64,000 bases of DNA. Origin: Glycomyces sp040645615 (lineage in GTDB: Bacteria > Actinomycetota > Actinomycetes > Mycobacteriales > Micromonosporaceae). Location: positions 62,001 to 126,000 of the forward strand of contig NZ_JBEYYO010000002.1 of assembly GCF_040645615.1 (NCBI RefSeq), in the 5' to 3' direction. A program made the translations under genes and the position numbers. A model generated the notes under the pieces. It had not been told where the DNA came from. It searched no databases and worked only from the letters and a program-made list of their open reading frames with translations. Below are positions 1 to 8,010 of the stretch, in pieces. Position 1 is the first letter of the stretch; the number at the start of each line of letters is the position of its first letter.

Positions 1-2
1 CG

Positions 3-830
3 AGCATCTACATGAACCAGTGCAACCCAGGCGATCTGATGAAGGCAGCCGGGGCTTGGATGACGCTCGCGGAGCGGAACTGGGACGCCGCAGAGGCACT
101 CCAGGCGCAAGTGGACACTGTGGACGGGACCAACTGGAACGGGGACGACGCCGACGCGTTCAGGGCCAAGGCCGGGGACTTCGGCGCGCAGCTTCAGGAG
201 CTGGCGCTGAACGCGTGCCTGCTGGCCGCCGAGCTGATCGTCCTCGCGGTGACGTTCGCGGCGTACTGGGCGTACCTCCTGACCTGCACGATCGCGATGG
301 ACGCGTACCTGGTGGCGTACCTGTCGGCGATGGCGACCGGGGTGGGCGCGCCCGCGGCGGCGGGCATCCAGGCGAGCGCGAACGCGACCGCGGGCGCGAT
401 GGTCGGCTACGCGAAGACCACCGAGGGCGTGATCGCGACGATCTCGCACACGTGCGCGGCGCTGTGCGGGGCTTTCACCGTGTTCACGTTCGCATTCCAG
501 AAAACCAAAGGGAACCCGGCGAACCCGTTGGACATCGCCGGGGCCGGGATCGTGGACATGCTCGAAGGCCTGACCACGTACTACGCGCGCAAGTTCACGA
601 TGACCCCGGCCGGGAAGCACCACCAGACCGCTTGGTGGCAGCACGGGGTGCAGGCGGCCACGAATGTGTTCCCGACCTACCAGGGCGGGGACCTGTTCGA
701 CTCGGACAACTGGAACGGCGGATTCGACGGCGGCGGGGCCGGACTCGGCGCGGCTGACGGGGCGATGAACGGGCTCGATCAGTATCTGCCCGAAGGGCTT
801 TCGAATCCCGACGAGGTGAAATGGACCTGA
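3..830 (+). CDS. WXG100-type large effector, 5' end outside window
   Basis: The reading frame is open from the first bases, so the gene starts before the window. The gene at 37115-38023 is a clear paralogue, and by alignment about 45 N-terminal residues are missing here. Visible parts are a W-x-G motif (codon for W at 135-137, then NG and DADAF) as in the hairpin turn of WXG100 proteins, two long hydrophobic stretches (roughly 210-340 and 400-500), and a C-terminus of the form LPE-x4-P-x-x-E-x-x-W-T. That tail also ends the paralogue. A predicted ESX substrate or membrane-inserting partner is the best reading; the exact function is unknown. It overlaps the next gene by 10 bases, suggesting translational coupling. 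The internal ATG at 12 is unlikely to be the real start, because the frame upstream still matches the paralogue (S-I-Y before M). Confidence 0.8.
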   Translation, partial: SIYMNQCNPGDLMKAAGAWMTLAERNWDAAEALQAQVDTVDGTNWNGDDADAFRAKAGDFGAQLQELALNACLLAAELIVLAVTFAAYWAYLLTCTIAMDAYLVAYLSAMATGVGAPAAAGIQASANATAGAMVGYAKTTEGVIATISHTCAALCGAFTVFTFAFQKTKGNPANPLDIAGAGIVDMLEGLTTYYARKFTMTPAGKHHQTAWWQHGVQAATNVFPTYQGGDLFDSDNWNGGFDGGGAGLGAADGAMNGLDQYLPEGLSNPDEVKWT

Positions 831-2209
831 TCCACGGGGTGAGCCCGCGTTTCCGCGCGCCGCTCTCGGGGTGGGAGATCGCGCCGCTCGGCAAGGGGCC
901 CAAGGAAAGACGCGAGGGCGACGGGGAGCTGCGGCTGCGGGTCGGGTACTGCGCGGCCTATCCGGCCGCGACGATAGCGGAGCGGATGATCCGCGTCCAG
1001 AAACTTCGGCAAGACGGCGATCCCATTGTGACGCAAGGGCATCTGCGGTCGAGCCTGGTGCCGGTGGTGCTCGTCGACGGCGAGGCGGTGGCGTCGGGGT
1101 GGGGTTCGATCACGGTGCCGCTCGCGCCGGGGCGTCACCTGGTGGAGGTGCAGAGCCAGCATTCGCGGGCGTGGCGGGCCGTCGAGATCTCGGCCGGGAA
1201 GGCCGCGCGGATCGACTATGTGGGGATGCTCGGCGACCAACATCGCGCGTACGGCGAGCTTGAGGTGCCGAGGCGGTTGCGGCACTTGAGCGGGCATGCG
1301 CTGGGGCCGCGGGGGCGGTTCAACTATTGGCAGTACCTGCCCGCGAACGCGCGCGAGCGGCGGAGCTTCATCGCCGCGATCCTGATGATGTTCTTGGCCC
1401 CGTTGACGTTCTATGGTCTGATCCGGGTCGGGGTGTTCGAAGACGGCGCATTGTCGCAGGAGGCCGGGTTCGCGATCGCGTTCGGGCTGCCGATCTTGGC
1501 GGTCGGGTTCTGGGGACTGCGGGTGCTGTGGACGTACTTGCGGTACAACCGATGTCGGCCGGAGCCGCCGCTTGAGCGGGCCGGAGGGCCGGTCGTGCTC
1601 GATCGCGAGGGCGAGGTGCCTGAACCGAGTCCCGGCGCGGCTGCACTGCTCATTGACGCCCGGTTCTTGAAGGCTGACTTGACCTCTGCTGATCTGGCCA
1701 GGCAATTTCCGCAGGGGCAGACGGTGATCGACCGTTCGCAGGCGCGAGCGCTCAATCGGGTGGGGGAGATCGTGCCGGTTGCGCACCGGTTTGCGGTGCC
1801 GTCGCCTCGGATCGAGCTCGCCAAGTCTGTGGGCGGCTTGCCGCTTTTCAGCCAGGAGATCGCCGCATCCTGGACTCGCATGTGGATCGAGGTGCCGCCT
1901 GGGGAGTACACGATCACTGCCCGCACTCCGGCCGCGCCTTTGCCGGTTCGCGGTGTGACGCGTCCTGAAAACGTCAGGACCGAGATCGTCAAGGTCGGGC
2001 CCGGAAAGGTCGCGACCTGCGATCTCGTGGTCGAGGTGACGGCTGTGCCCGATCCTGCCGAGCGCGCGCTTCACCTGTGGCAGTGTGCGATCGCCACTCT
2101 CGGTCCACGGGACGAGCCGAAGTCGCGGCGGGCGCCGCGGGTCGACGTGCGCGGCGGGATGCGGCGCATGGTCAACGGGCGGTATTGGGAGAGCGGTGAC
2201 GGGCGGTGA
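821..2209 (+). CDS. Two-TM protein with PEGA-like beta domains
   Basis: Unrecognised 462-residue protein. Residues about 85-130 contain V-P-V-V-L-V-D-G-E and a following P-G-R-H-L-V-E-V, the pattern of PEGA-type small beta domains. A second, similar stretch near residue 355 reads PPGEYTITARTP. In between are two hydrophobic segments (about 186-206 and 215-237), so the two beta domains probably lie on the same side of the membrane. The damaged gene at 8010-8902 is a paralogue with the same order: VDGEAVA, beta domain, membrane segment, second PGTHTVEV domain. The ATG at 821 overlaps the upstream WXG effector by 10 bases, so the two are likely co-translated. A role as a membrane anchor or helper for the effector is inference only. 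Confidence 0.75.
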   Translation: MDLIHGVSPRFRAPLSGWEIAPLGKGPKERREGDGELRLRVGYCAAYPAATIAERMIRVQKLRQDGDPIVTQGHLRSSLVPVVLVDGEAVASGWGSITVPLAPGRHLVEVQSQHSRAWRAVEISAGKAARIDYVGMLGDQHRAYGELEVPRRLRHLSGHALGPRGRFNYWQYLPANARERRSFIAAILMMFLAPLTFYGLIRVGVFEDGALSQEAGFAIAFGLPILAVGFWGLRVLWTYLRYNRCRPEPPLERAGGPVVLDREGEVPEPSPGAAALLIDARFLKADLTSADLARQFPQGQTVIDRSQARALNRVGEIVPVAHRFAVPSPRIELAKSVGGLPLFSQEIAASWTRMWIEVPPGEYTITARTPAAPLPVRGVTRPENVRTEIVKVGPGKVATCDLVVEVTAVPDPAERALHLWQCAIATLGPRDEPKSRRAPRVDVRGGMRRMVNGRYWESGDGR

Positions 2210-2279
2210 GGTTCCTTGAACTGGCGCTCTGTTGCTACCGTGAAGGGAACCGCCGGTCCGCTCCAGTCGTGAGGTGTGT

Positions 2280-3899
2280 ATGAGCGACAGCTCCTCCGAG
2301 CCCTATCAGGGCCTCGACGGTGCCACGCCCGCCGCGGGCGCGCCCGCTTTCGGGGCCGCTCCGCCCGCGCCGCCGCCCCCGGCGCCGCCGAGCGGGCCGA
2401 TCGTGACGCTGCCCGGGGAATACCCCGAGGCGCCGCCGTTCCAGCCCTCCGACCCGATCGTGACGCTGCCCGGTGAGCCTGAGGTGTGCCTTCCGGCGCG
2501 GATGGGCTGCTCGAACGCCGAGTGCGGCAACCCGACCGCGCATCCGGCCGAAGTGGACTGGCAGCGGCTCGTTTCGGCCGTCCCGGTCGAAGGGCAGCTG
2601 TACCGCCTGCGGCCCAAGGAAGCCGGGATGTCGTTCCCGAGCGAGACGGACTTCCGCTCGGCGGTCTCGGCGGTGCGGCCCGAAGACCCTGACGCGCATG
2701 CGATCTCGCGACTGCGCGAGGCCTGGACCGGCGAGGTCGCGGGGAGGCTCGCGGACTGGTCGGAGCGGATCAAGTCGAACCTGACCGACCTGGCGGAGGG
2801 CTGGTCGGGCACGGACTTCGAGGCGTTCGAGACCGCGTGCGACCAGACGCGCGAGCTGGTCGACGACGTTATCGACGACATCGACGCCACGGTGACCAAC
2901 CTTCAGTCCACTGAGGAGACGCTGTACGCGATCCAAGGCGGCGACTCCGGCGACATCCCCTATCCCGCGGCGCAGGTGTGGATCGACGGCGACTGGCACA
3001 GCTGGGTGTCCGTCCACATCAGACCCGCTTGGTGGCACGGCGACTGCATCGAGTACACCTGCCAGGACGCCGAGCACGTGCTCGCGCTCGGCGGGGCCGA
3101 ACCCGAGATGGCCACCGAGATCATCGACTACATCGACGAGCGGGTGCTGCACTACGTCGACTTCTACTCCAGCCCTGTGAACATCGACCGCGACGGGCTC
3201 GACCCGCGCGGCATCACCGTGGACGAGGCCAAGCAGTTGGCCATTGTGGATGCTATGGAGCAGTACTCCACTCAGGTCACGCAGGCGTTCACCTCCTACG
3301 AGGGCAGGCAGAACGAGGTCAACGAAGACATCGGGCAGCGCAGCACCGACACCGACGGTGAAGAGCGCACGATGCGCACGATCCGCAGCGACAAGGACTA
3401 TCCCGCCGTCGCCGACCCCGCGTACATGGACCTCGAACCCCCGGCGATGGACCCGCCGCACGGCACCCAGTCGCCGCTGGCCAGCGACGACCCCTCGCTC
3501 GAACCTCCGGCGGGCGAGGCTCCCGACACGAGCGATCCCGTTGCGCCAGAAGAAGACGACGATGACGAGGTCAGCGGTGGCCTCGCCTCCGGCGGCCCCG
3601 GATTCGGCGGCGGTGGTGGGATGCCCGGCTCGCTGCCGTCGGCTCCCGCCGCGACCTCGACTGCCGGCGGCGTCGGGCCCGGGGCGGGGATGGTCGGCTC
3701 GGCCGCGGTACCCGCCGCGGCCGCCGGCGGCGCAGCGGCTGCCGCGGGCTCGCGGGGCTCGGCGGCGATGATGGGCGGTGCGGGCGGCGGGATGCGCGGC
3801 CCCGGATCGTCCGAACAGGACAGAGAGCCCGATGTGGACCTCGTCGAGCACGAGAACATGTGGGGCTTCGTCAACGAGGACGACGACCCCTACGCCTAG
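2280..3899 (+). CDS. Large WXG effector with Pro-rich head, Gly/Ala-rich tail
   Basis: 539 residues from the ATG at 2280, which has GAGG about 5 bases upstream; a GTG at 2274 is possible but lies inside that site. Order: Pro-rich head with a repeated P-I-V-T-L-P-G-E segment; a helical region with W175-S-G177 followed by TDFEAF, the WXG turn; a central region with a GGDSGDIP motif and an aromatic-rich block; then a Gly/Ala/Pro low-complexity tail from about residue 400. The last residues read WGFVNEDDDPYA. The protein at 5692-7437 has the same layout and almost the same ending, so this is a paralogous pair. Length and layout resemble PPE- or LXG-type type VII substrates. No enzymatic toxin domain is recognisable. 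The small helical gene at 3915 follows after 15 bases. Confidence 0.8.
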   Translation: MSDSSSEPYQGLDGATPAAGAPAFGAAPPAPPPPAPPSGPIVTLPGEYPEAPPFQPSDPIVTLPGEPEVCLPARMGCSNAECGNPTAHPAEVDWQRLVSAVPVEGQLYRLRPKEAGMSFPSETDFRSAVSAVRPEDPDAHAISRLREAWTGEVAGRLADWSERIKSNLTDLAEGWSGTDFEAFETACDQTRELVDDVIDDIDATVTNLQSTEETLYAIQGGDSGDIPYPAAQVWIDGDWHSWVSVHIRPAWWHGDCIEYTCQDAEHVLALGGAEPEMATEIIDYIDERVLHYVDFYSSPVNIDRDGLDPRGITVDEAKQLAIVDAMEQYSTQVTQAFTSYEGRQNEVNEDIGQRSTDTDGEERTMRTIRSDKDYPAVADPAYMDLEPPAMDPPHGTQSPLASDDPSLEPPAGEAPDTSDPVAPEEDDDDEVSGGLASGGPGFGGGGGMPGSLPSAPAATSTAGGVGPGAGMVGSAAVPAAAAGGAAAAAGSRGSAAMMGGAGGGMRGPGSSEQDREPDVDLVEHENMWGFVNEDDDPYA

Positions 3900-3914
3900 G
3901 ACAAGGAGCACCGA

Positions 3915-4253
3915 ATGGCAACGCGCGCTTTCGATCCGGCCGCGCTCGAACGCTACCGGCAGTTCCTCGTCGAACTGCTCGAAGAGCTCGAGGGCGACAT
4001 CATCCCGTCCCTTCGCGAAGGCACCCTCAAGAAGGCCCCGGCCTTCGGCTCCAGCCCCGGCGCCACCGAGAACGCCACCGTCGAATACGCCGACTTCCAC
4101 GCCACCACCTGGCGCAACCTCCAATACCTCCGAGGCACCCTCCACGGCCTCATCGCCGGCCTCCAATCCGCGATCGAAAACAACGGCACGGTCGACCACC
4201 AGGTAGCAACAGACCTACTCCGCCTGACAGAAGGCGACGACCTCTACACCTGA
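3915..4253 (+). CDS. Small WXG100-like paired-helix protein
   Basis: 112 residues, the size of WXG100/ESAT-6-like proteins. It is predicted to be two amphipathic helices (residues 8-35 and 55-92) separated by a turn; the second helix starts with TTWRNLQYLRGTL. The motif is W-R-N rather than W-x-G. The protein at 4473-4898 is a paralogue, sharing the start pattern (F-D-x-x-A-x-x-R-Y-R-x-F-L) and W-x-N-L-Q-x-L-R. It sits 15 bases after the large WXG effector with an AAGGAG site, so it is probably that effector's chaperone or heterodimer partner, as EsxA/EsxB-type pairs are. Partnering is inferred from gene order. Confidence 0.75.
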   Translation: MATRAFDPAALERYRQFLVELLEELEGDIIPSLREGTLKKAPAFGSSPGATENATVEYADFHATTWRNLQYLRGTLHGLIAGLQSAIENNGTVDHQVATDLLRLTEGDDLYT

Positions 4254-4306
4254 CCAGGCGGCATCGCCGGGCGAATGGGGCAGGGGCGGACATCAGTGAC
4301 GGATGC

Positions 4307-4332
4307 CACCCCAGAAGGGGCGCGCTGGGGTG
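4307..4332. terminator. Stem-loop after the first WXG gene set
   Basis: CACCCCAG at 4307-4314 is repeated inverted as CTGGGGTG at 4325-4332 with a 10-base loop. There is no T run after it. It lies in the 219-base gap between two WXG-type gene sets, so it may end or weaken the upstream transcript. Confidence 0.35.
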
Positions 4333-4472
4333 TCGGCGGGTGTGGATTGGTGGGTGGAGGGTCGGTTTGACCTGGGTTTTTCCTGCGGTTTGCCAGGACT
4401 GCACAGGTTGCGAGCCTTTGCTAACCTGAAAAATGACCTGAAACCCCAATCCCCTGGCCCCGGAGGACCCTA

Positions 4473-4898
4473 ATGGCAGAGCGCAAGTTCGACGCTGACG
4501 CGGTAGCCCGGTACCGAGACTTCCTGCTGTATTGGCTTGAGGACGTACTCGAAGCCGAAGGCGGCCCGATCGACACGATCAAGACCGGGGCGCTGAAGAA
4601 AGCACCCGGGTTCGGTACCACCAGCGAAGGCATCAAAGCCGCGCAGACCTATTCGACGTCGCATTCAACGGCGTGGGGGAACCTCCAGGCGCTGCGCCAA
4701 TCGCTGTTCGGCGTCATTCAGGCGCTCAACGCGGCACTCGAAGGTTACGAGACCTCCGAGGACTACACCGTTGACGACTTCAAAACCCAGTACGAAGAGA
4801 TGTCCGCCAGTAGCAACCTGTTGTCCGCCGGTGAGATCGGTTCCGAAGCGGGGAACAACAGCGCCACCACGGAAGACTACTCGGATGCGCTGGGGTAA
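4473..4898 (+). CDS. WXG100-like paired-helix protein, longer paralogue
   Basis: 141 residues, with a strong GGAGG site at 4461-4465. It is paralogous to 3915-4253 and has the same two-helix body; helix two starts at TAWGNLQALRQSL. It carries an extra acidic, Ser/Asn-rich C-terminal tail of about 35 residues that may be an unstructured secretion tail. It opens a second gene set (this protein, a lipoprotein, a large WXG effector), as the 112-residue protein closes the first. Codon usage is noticeably less G+C-biased here than in the genes to the left, which may indicate a more recent arrival. Function as partner of the effector at 5692-7437 is inferred from position. Confidence 0.75.
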   Translation: MAERKFDADAVARYRDFLLYWLEDVLEAEGGPIDTIKTGALKKAPGFGTTSEGIKAAQTYSTSHSTAWGNLQALRQSLFGVIQALNAALEGYETSEDYTVDDFKTQYEEMSASSNLLSAGEIGSEAGNNSATTEDYSDALG

Positions 4899-4955
4899 TC
4901 GAGTTATGACCAGCGGGGCGACTCGCCAGTTTCGAAACATTTCAAGGAGTGCTGC

Positions 4956-5699
4956 ATGAAGATCCGCAATGCAACCGGTGCCGCTGCGGTCTCGCTGGCA
5001 TCCTTGCTGTTTCTCGGAGCCTGCGGCTCGGACGGCGAGAATCCCCCTCCGCCGGGCAGCAGCACCGACGATTCGAGCTCGACTGAAGGCGGGGCCGATA
5101 CTGATGCCGCTGCTGTCTATTCCGAGATGCGGAGTTGGGACCCTTGCGAGGTTCTCGGTGACACTTACAGCGATCTGACTGAAACGCTTCGCGCGTTCTC
5201 CATTGACGAGGATTACATCAGCTCGGCGCCTGGTGGCGGGACACCGCCCGACCACGCCATGTGCTCGAACCTCGTGGAGTGGTCTGAAGAGACTGAGGAC
5301 AATCCCGGCCTCGCCTCCGGCTACCTGGACATTTCGTATGTGCCTAAGCCGAATGAGGAGGAGGCCTCCGCGCGCTTCACCGAGCTGTCAGACATCGCGC
5401 GGGACCTATACGGCGAGGGCAACTATGCAGAGAAGGAAATCACAGGCTGGGACGAAGGTGTGCTCTTCCTGGGGAACTACGGGGTAGGGGATGCCTTCAA
5501 GCTTTATGTTCGCGATGGGGCCTACCTGATCGTGATCACGCTGGAGACGGGGAGCGAGCTCGTCACCGGGGGCCCGGGCAACCAAGCCGACTTCACGGTC
5601 GACGAAGCACGAGACTATCTGCTTGATGTGGCACTGCCCAGCATTCAGAGCGCCGTATCTGAACGACTGGAAGAGACGGGAGTGAGTTCCAGTGAGTGA
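4956..5699 (+). CDS. Lipoprotein, DUF3558-like
   Basis: 247 residues with a lipoprotein signal peptide: two early basic residues, a hydrophobic core and the lipobox L-G-A-C with Cys23. After cleavage and lipidation it would be held on the outer face of the membrane. A Ser/Asp/Thr-rich linker (about 24-55) leads into a domain that starts WDPCEVLGD and holds a second cysteine in AMCSN, the pattern of DUF3558-type mycobacterial and actinomycete lipoproteins. That assignment is by eye. An AAGGAG site lies before the ATG. The gene overlaps the start of the next WXG effector by 8 bases, so the two are coupled. A role at the cell surface in handling the secreted effector is possible but unproven. 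Confidence 0.75.
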   Translation: MKIRNATGAAAVSLASLLFLGACGSDGENPPPPGSSTDDSSSTEGGADTDAAAVYSEMRSWDPCEVLGDTYSDLTETLRAFSIDEDYISSAPGGGTPPDHAMCSNLVEWSEETEDNPGLASGYLDISYVPKPNEEEASARFTELSDIARDLYGEGNYAEKEITGWDEGVLFLGNYGVGDAFKLYVRDGAYLIVITLETGSELVTGGPGNQADFTVDEARDYLLDVALPSIQSAVSERLEETGVSSSE

Positions 5700-7437
5700 C
5701 AGAGGACCGACATTCGACGACAAGTTCGACGAGGACACTAAGCCGGTCGAACTCGACACCCTCGGGCATTCCGGTGACACGACGACGTTGCAGAACATCA
5801 ACAACGAATCGTCGAGTTCCACGTGCGGTGAAGACGGATGCCCGCTGAAGAACAACACCGAGGTCGAGCTGGCTTGGCAGAACCTGATGTCCGCCGTGCC
5901 GAGGCGGGACGGTGCCGACGGTTCGTATCTTTATCCGGAGAACGACCTCTCCCACGCGATGCCTGATCCGGAAGACCTCCGCCGCATCATTCGGTCCGTC
6001 CGCCCGACTGGTGCCGAAGACCATGCCTTGGACAGCCTTTCGGAAGCATGGGACCAGCAAGTCAAAGTTCCGCTGGCGGAGCTTCCCGGCCTGCTTCATA
6101 CCTATACGACCCAACTCGCCGAAGAGTGGACCGGCGACGACTTCGACGCGCTTGAAAGCAACATCGACGAGTTGAAGAAGATTGCCCAAGAGGTCGTCGA
6201 CAGCTCGACCGAGCTTAGGGACATGCTCAAGAAGGAGTCTAAGGAGATCTGGGAAGCCCAGGGGGGTGACGAGGGTTTCATTCCCTTCCCCGCGCCCCAG
6301 TTGTGGACCAAGGAGCAGAACTGGTTCGTCGGGCTCTTCAAAGACGACTACGCCCACTGCCGCCCGCCATGGTGGAGCGGTGGGGAGTGCACACACATCA
6401 CTCCCGACTACGCCTTGCAGATGGTCGGTTTCCCTCAAGGAACGATGGAGGAGTACAACAACACCATCGACACCGAAACCAGGCGTCGGCAGCAGGAGAA
6501 CGAGGCTTACAACGAAGAGGTTCGCCAATACGTCCAAGACGGCGGCAACCCGCTCGCATACCCGCTCAAGCCCACCGACTGGGAGAAGCTGTACGTCGAC
6601 GTTCGCGACGAGTACCTGCTCGAGAACGAAGAAGCCATGAGCAAGGTCAACACCGACTATGTTCAGGCTTCCGAGGACATCAACAACGACATCGTCGGCC
6701 GCGAGTACAACGCGAACACCACGTTCTCCTCGCACAGTGACCCGACCACGCAGAAGACCGCCACCACCGTCACCGACAAGGACCCCAACTTGAACGGCGG
6801 CGGCGGTCCCGGTGGCGGCGGTGGCATGCCCGGCGGTGGCGGCGGGCTGCCTGGCGGCGGTGGCGGTCCTGGCGACTACCCGGGCCTCGACACCCCCACT
6901 CCGGGCAGCATCGACGGCTCCGACCTCGGCAAGCCCGGCGCGTTCGAGCCCAACCCCAACAAGGACCCCAAGCTTCCCGGGACGGGCGGCTCCAACCCCT
7001 GGAGCCCCTCGACCAAGCCCGGTACCGGTGACCTGCCCTCCGGTGGTCTCGCCTCTGGCGGTGGCCTCGGTGGTGGCGGGCTCGGCGGTGGGCCCGGCGG
7101 CGGCCTCGGTGGGGGCGCCGGTGGCGGCCTCGGCGGCGGTGCCGGTGGCGGCATCCCCGGTGGTGGTGCCGGTGGCGGCATGGGCGGCGGCATGATGGGC
7201 GCCGGCGGCATGGGCCGCGGCGCCGGTGGTGCCGGTGCCGGTGGCGCCAAGGGCATGGGCAAAGGCATGGGCGCCGGAGGCGGTCGTGGCGGCATGATGG
7301 GCGGCGGCATGATGGGCGGCGGCGGTCGCGGCATGGGCGGCGGCCAAGGTGAGAACCAGGGCGAGAACAGCACCTTCCTCACCGAAGACGACGACGTCTG
7401 GGGCATCGGCAACGAAGACACCGACCCCTACGCATAA
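5692..7437 (+). CDS. Large WXG effector with long Gly-rich tail
   Basis: 581 residues from a GTG overlapping the lipoprotein gene by 8 bases. It is a paralogue of 2280-3899. Shared parts are an S-A-V-P motif, S-V-R-P followed by L-x-E-A-W, the WXG turn W146-T-G148 with DDFDAL, a GGDEGFIPFPAPQ block and coiled-coil-like helices to about residue 345. Residues about 365-560 are almost entirely Gly with Ala, Pro and Met (G-G-G, G-M-M repeats). The C-terminus is WGIGNEDTDPYA, nearly identical to the paralogue. A predicted type VII-secreted protein; the Gly-rich part may span or stick to the envelope. Codon usage in the first 1.1 kb is less G+C-rich than in the tail. Confidence 0.8.
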   Translation: MSDRGPTFDDKFDEDTKPVELDTLGHSGDTTTLQNINNESSSSTCGEDGCPLKNNTEVELAWQNLMSAVPRRDGADGSYLYPENDLSHAMPDPEDLRRIIRSVRPTGAEDHALDSLSEAWDQQVKVPLAELPGLLHTYTTQLAEEWTGDDFDALESNIDELKKIAQEVVDSSTELRDMLKKESKEIWEAQGGDEGFIPFPAPQLWTKEQNWFVGLFKDDYAHCRPPWWSGGECTHITPDYALQMVGFPQGTMEEYNNTIDTETRRRQQENEAYNEEVRQYVQDGGNPLAYPLKPTDWEKLYVDVRDEYLLENEEAMSKVNTDYVQASEDINNDIVGREYNANTTFSSHSDPTTQKTATTVTDKDPNLNGGGGPGGGGGMPGGGGGLPGGGGGPGDYPGLDTPTPGSIDGSDLGKPGAFEPNPNKDPKLPGTGGSNPWSPSTKPGTGDLPSGGLASGGGLGGGGLGGGPGGGLGGGAGGGLGGGAGGGIPGGGAGGGMGGGMMGAGGMGRGAGGAGAGGAKGMGKGMGAGGGRGGMMGGGMMGGGGRGMGGGQGENQGENSTFLTEDDDVWGIGNEDTDPYA

Positions 7438-7449
7438 GCACCACAAACG

Positions 7450-7480
7450 ATGCCGAGCCGCGAACCCCGCGGCTCGGCAT
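7450..7480 (+). terminator. Intrinsic terminator after WXG effector
   Basis: A perfect 13-base stem (ATGCCGAGCCGCG at 7450-7462 and its inverse at 7468-7480) with a 5-base loop, starting 12 bases after the stop codon and followed by TGCCTTT. It also argues against starting the next gene at the ATG inside this stem. Confidence 0.75.
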
Positions 7481-7509
7481 TGCCTTTACCCCCGATCTGC
7501 GAGGCGAGT

Positions 7510-7950
7510 GTGCTCCCGAAGCGGTACTTCCTGCGAGGCTTCCGAAGCCCGAAGACCGCGTACGTCGGGATGAACACCGTGCTCTTCATGATCCCGGCGT
7601 CATTCGTCATGTCCCTCGTGCTCTGGTACTTGTCCGCGCCCGCCGACGAGGCTTCCGACCACGGTGCAGTGGTGTCGATCGAGAGCTGCGAGCGCGACAT
7701 GATGAGCCTATGGTTCGGCAGGTCGTGCCAAGCCGAGGTCGAATGGTCCGAAGGTGAACGCGACTCTGTCGAGGTGAGCCGGGTGAACCGACTCGCCGAA
7801 GGCGACCGCGTCGTGGACACCACGTTCGGCATCGCACCCGCCGCCACGATGGAACGGCCCGACCTCAACATGTGGGTGGCATTCGCGGGGATCGGTCTGG
7901 TCGTCGGAGTCATCTGGTGGCACGTGCGGCGGTGGAACGCCCAGGATTGA
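7510..7950 (+). CDS. Small two-TM membrane protein
   Basis: 146 residues from the GTG at 7510, which has GAGG at 7501-7504. An upstream ATG at 7450 is in frame but lies in the terminator hairpin. Predicted membrane segments are residues about 18-42 and 119-138, with an extracytoplasmic loop between them containing two cysteines (S-C-E-R and R-S-C-Q) that could pair. The short basic C-terminus would be cytoplasmic. No family is recognised. It sits between the WXG effector set and a PEGA-like gene and is probably in one transcript with the latter. Confidence 0.65.
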   Translation: MLPKRYFLRGFRSPKTAYVGMNTVLFMIPASFVMSLVLWYLSAPADEASDHGAVVSIESCERDMMSLWFGRSCQAEVEWSEGERDSVEVSRVNRLAEGDRVVDTTFGIAPAATMERPDLNMWVAFAGIGLVVGVIWWHVRRWNAQD

Positions 7951-7962
7951 GGAGCGACCCAT

Positions 7963-8010
7963 ATGAGCAACTGGGCCTCGCGCAGAAGCCGCCCGGGCAG
8001 GAGATATTGA
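7963..8010 (+). CDS. Possible 15-residue leader ORF
   Basis: ATG at 7963 with a GGAG site at 7951-7954 opens a 15-codon frame (MSNWASRRSRPGRRY) whose TGA shares its A with the ATG of the next gene (TGATG at 8008-8012). Six of 15 residues are Arg. It could be a translational-coupling leader or chance. No coding statistics can decide this at such length. Confidence 0.3.
   Translation: MSNWASRRSRPGRRY

Noticed and set aside
2235..4199. 654-codon open frame on the minus strand across the WXG effector
   Set aside because: It is the G+C-rich mirror of the plus-strand genes: Arg/Gly/Val-heavy, no ribosome-binding site, no family likeness, while the plus frame has WXG motifs.
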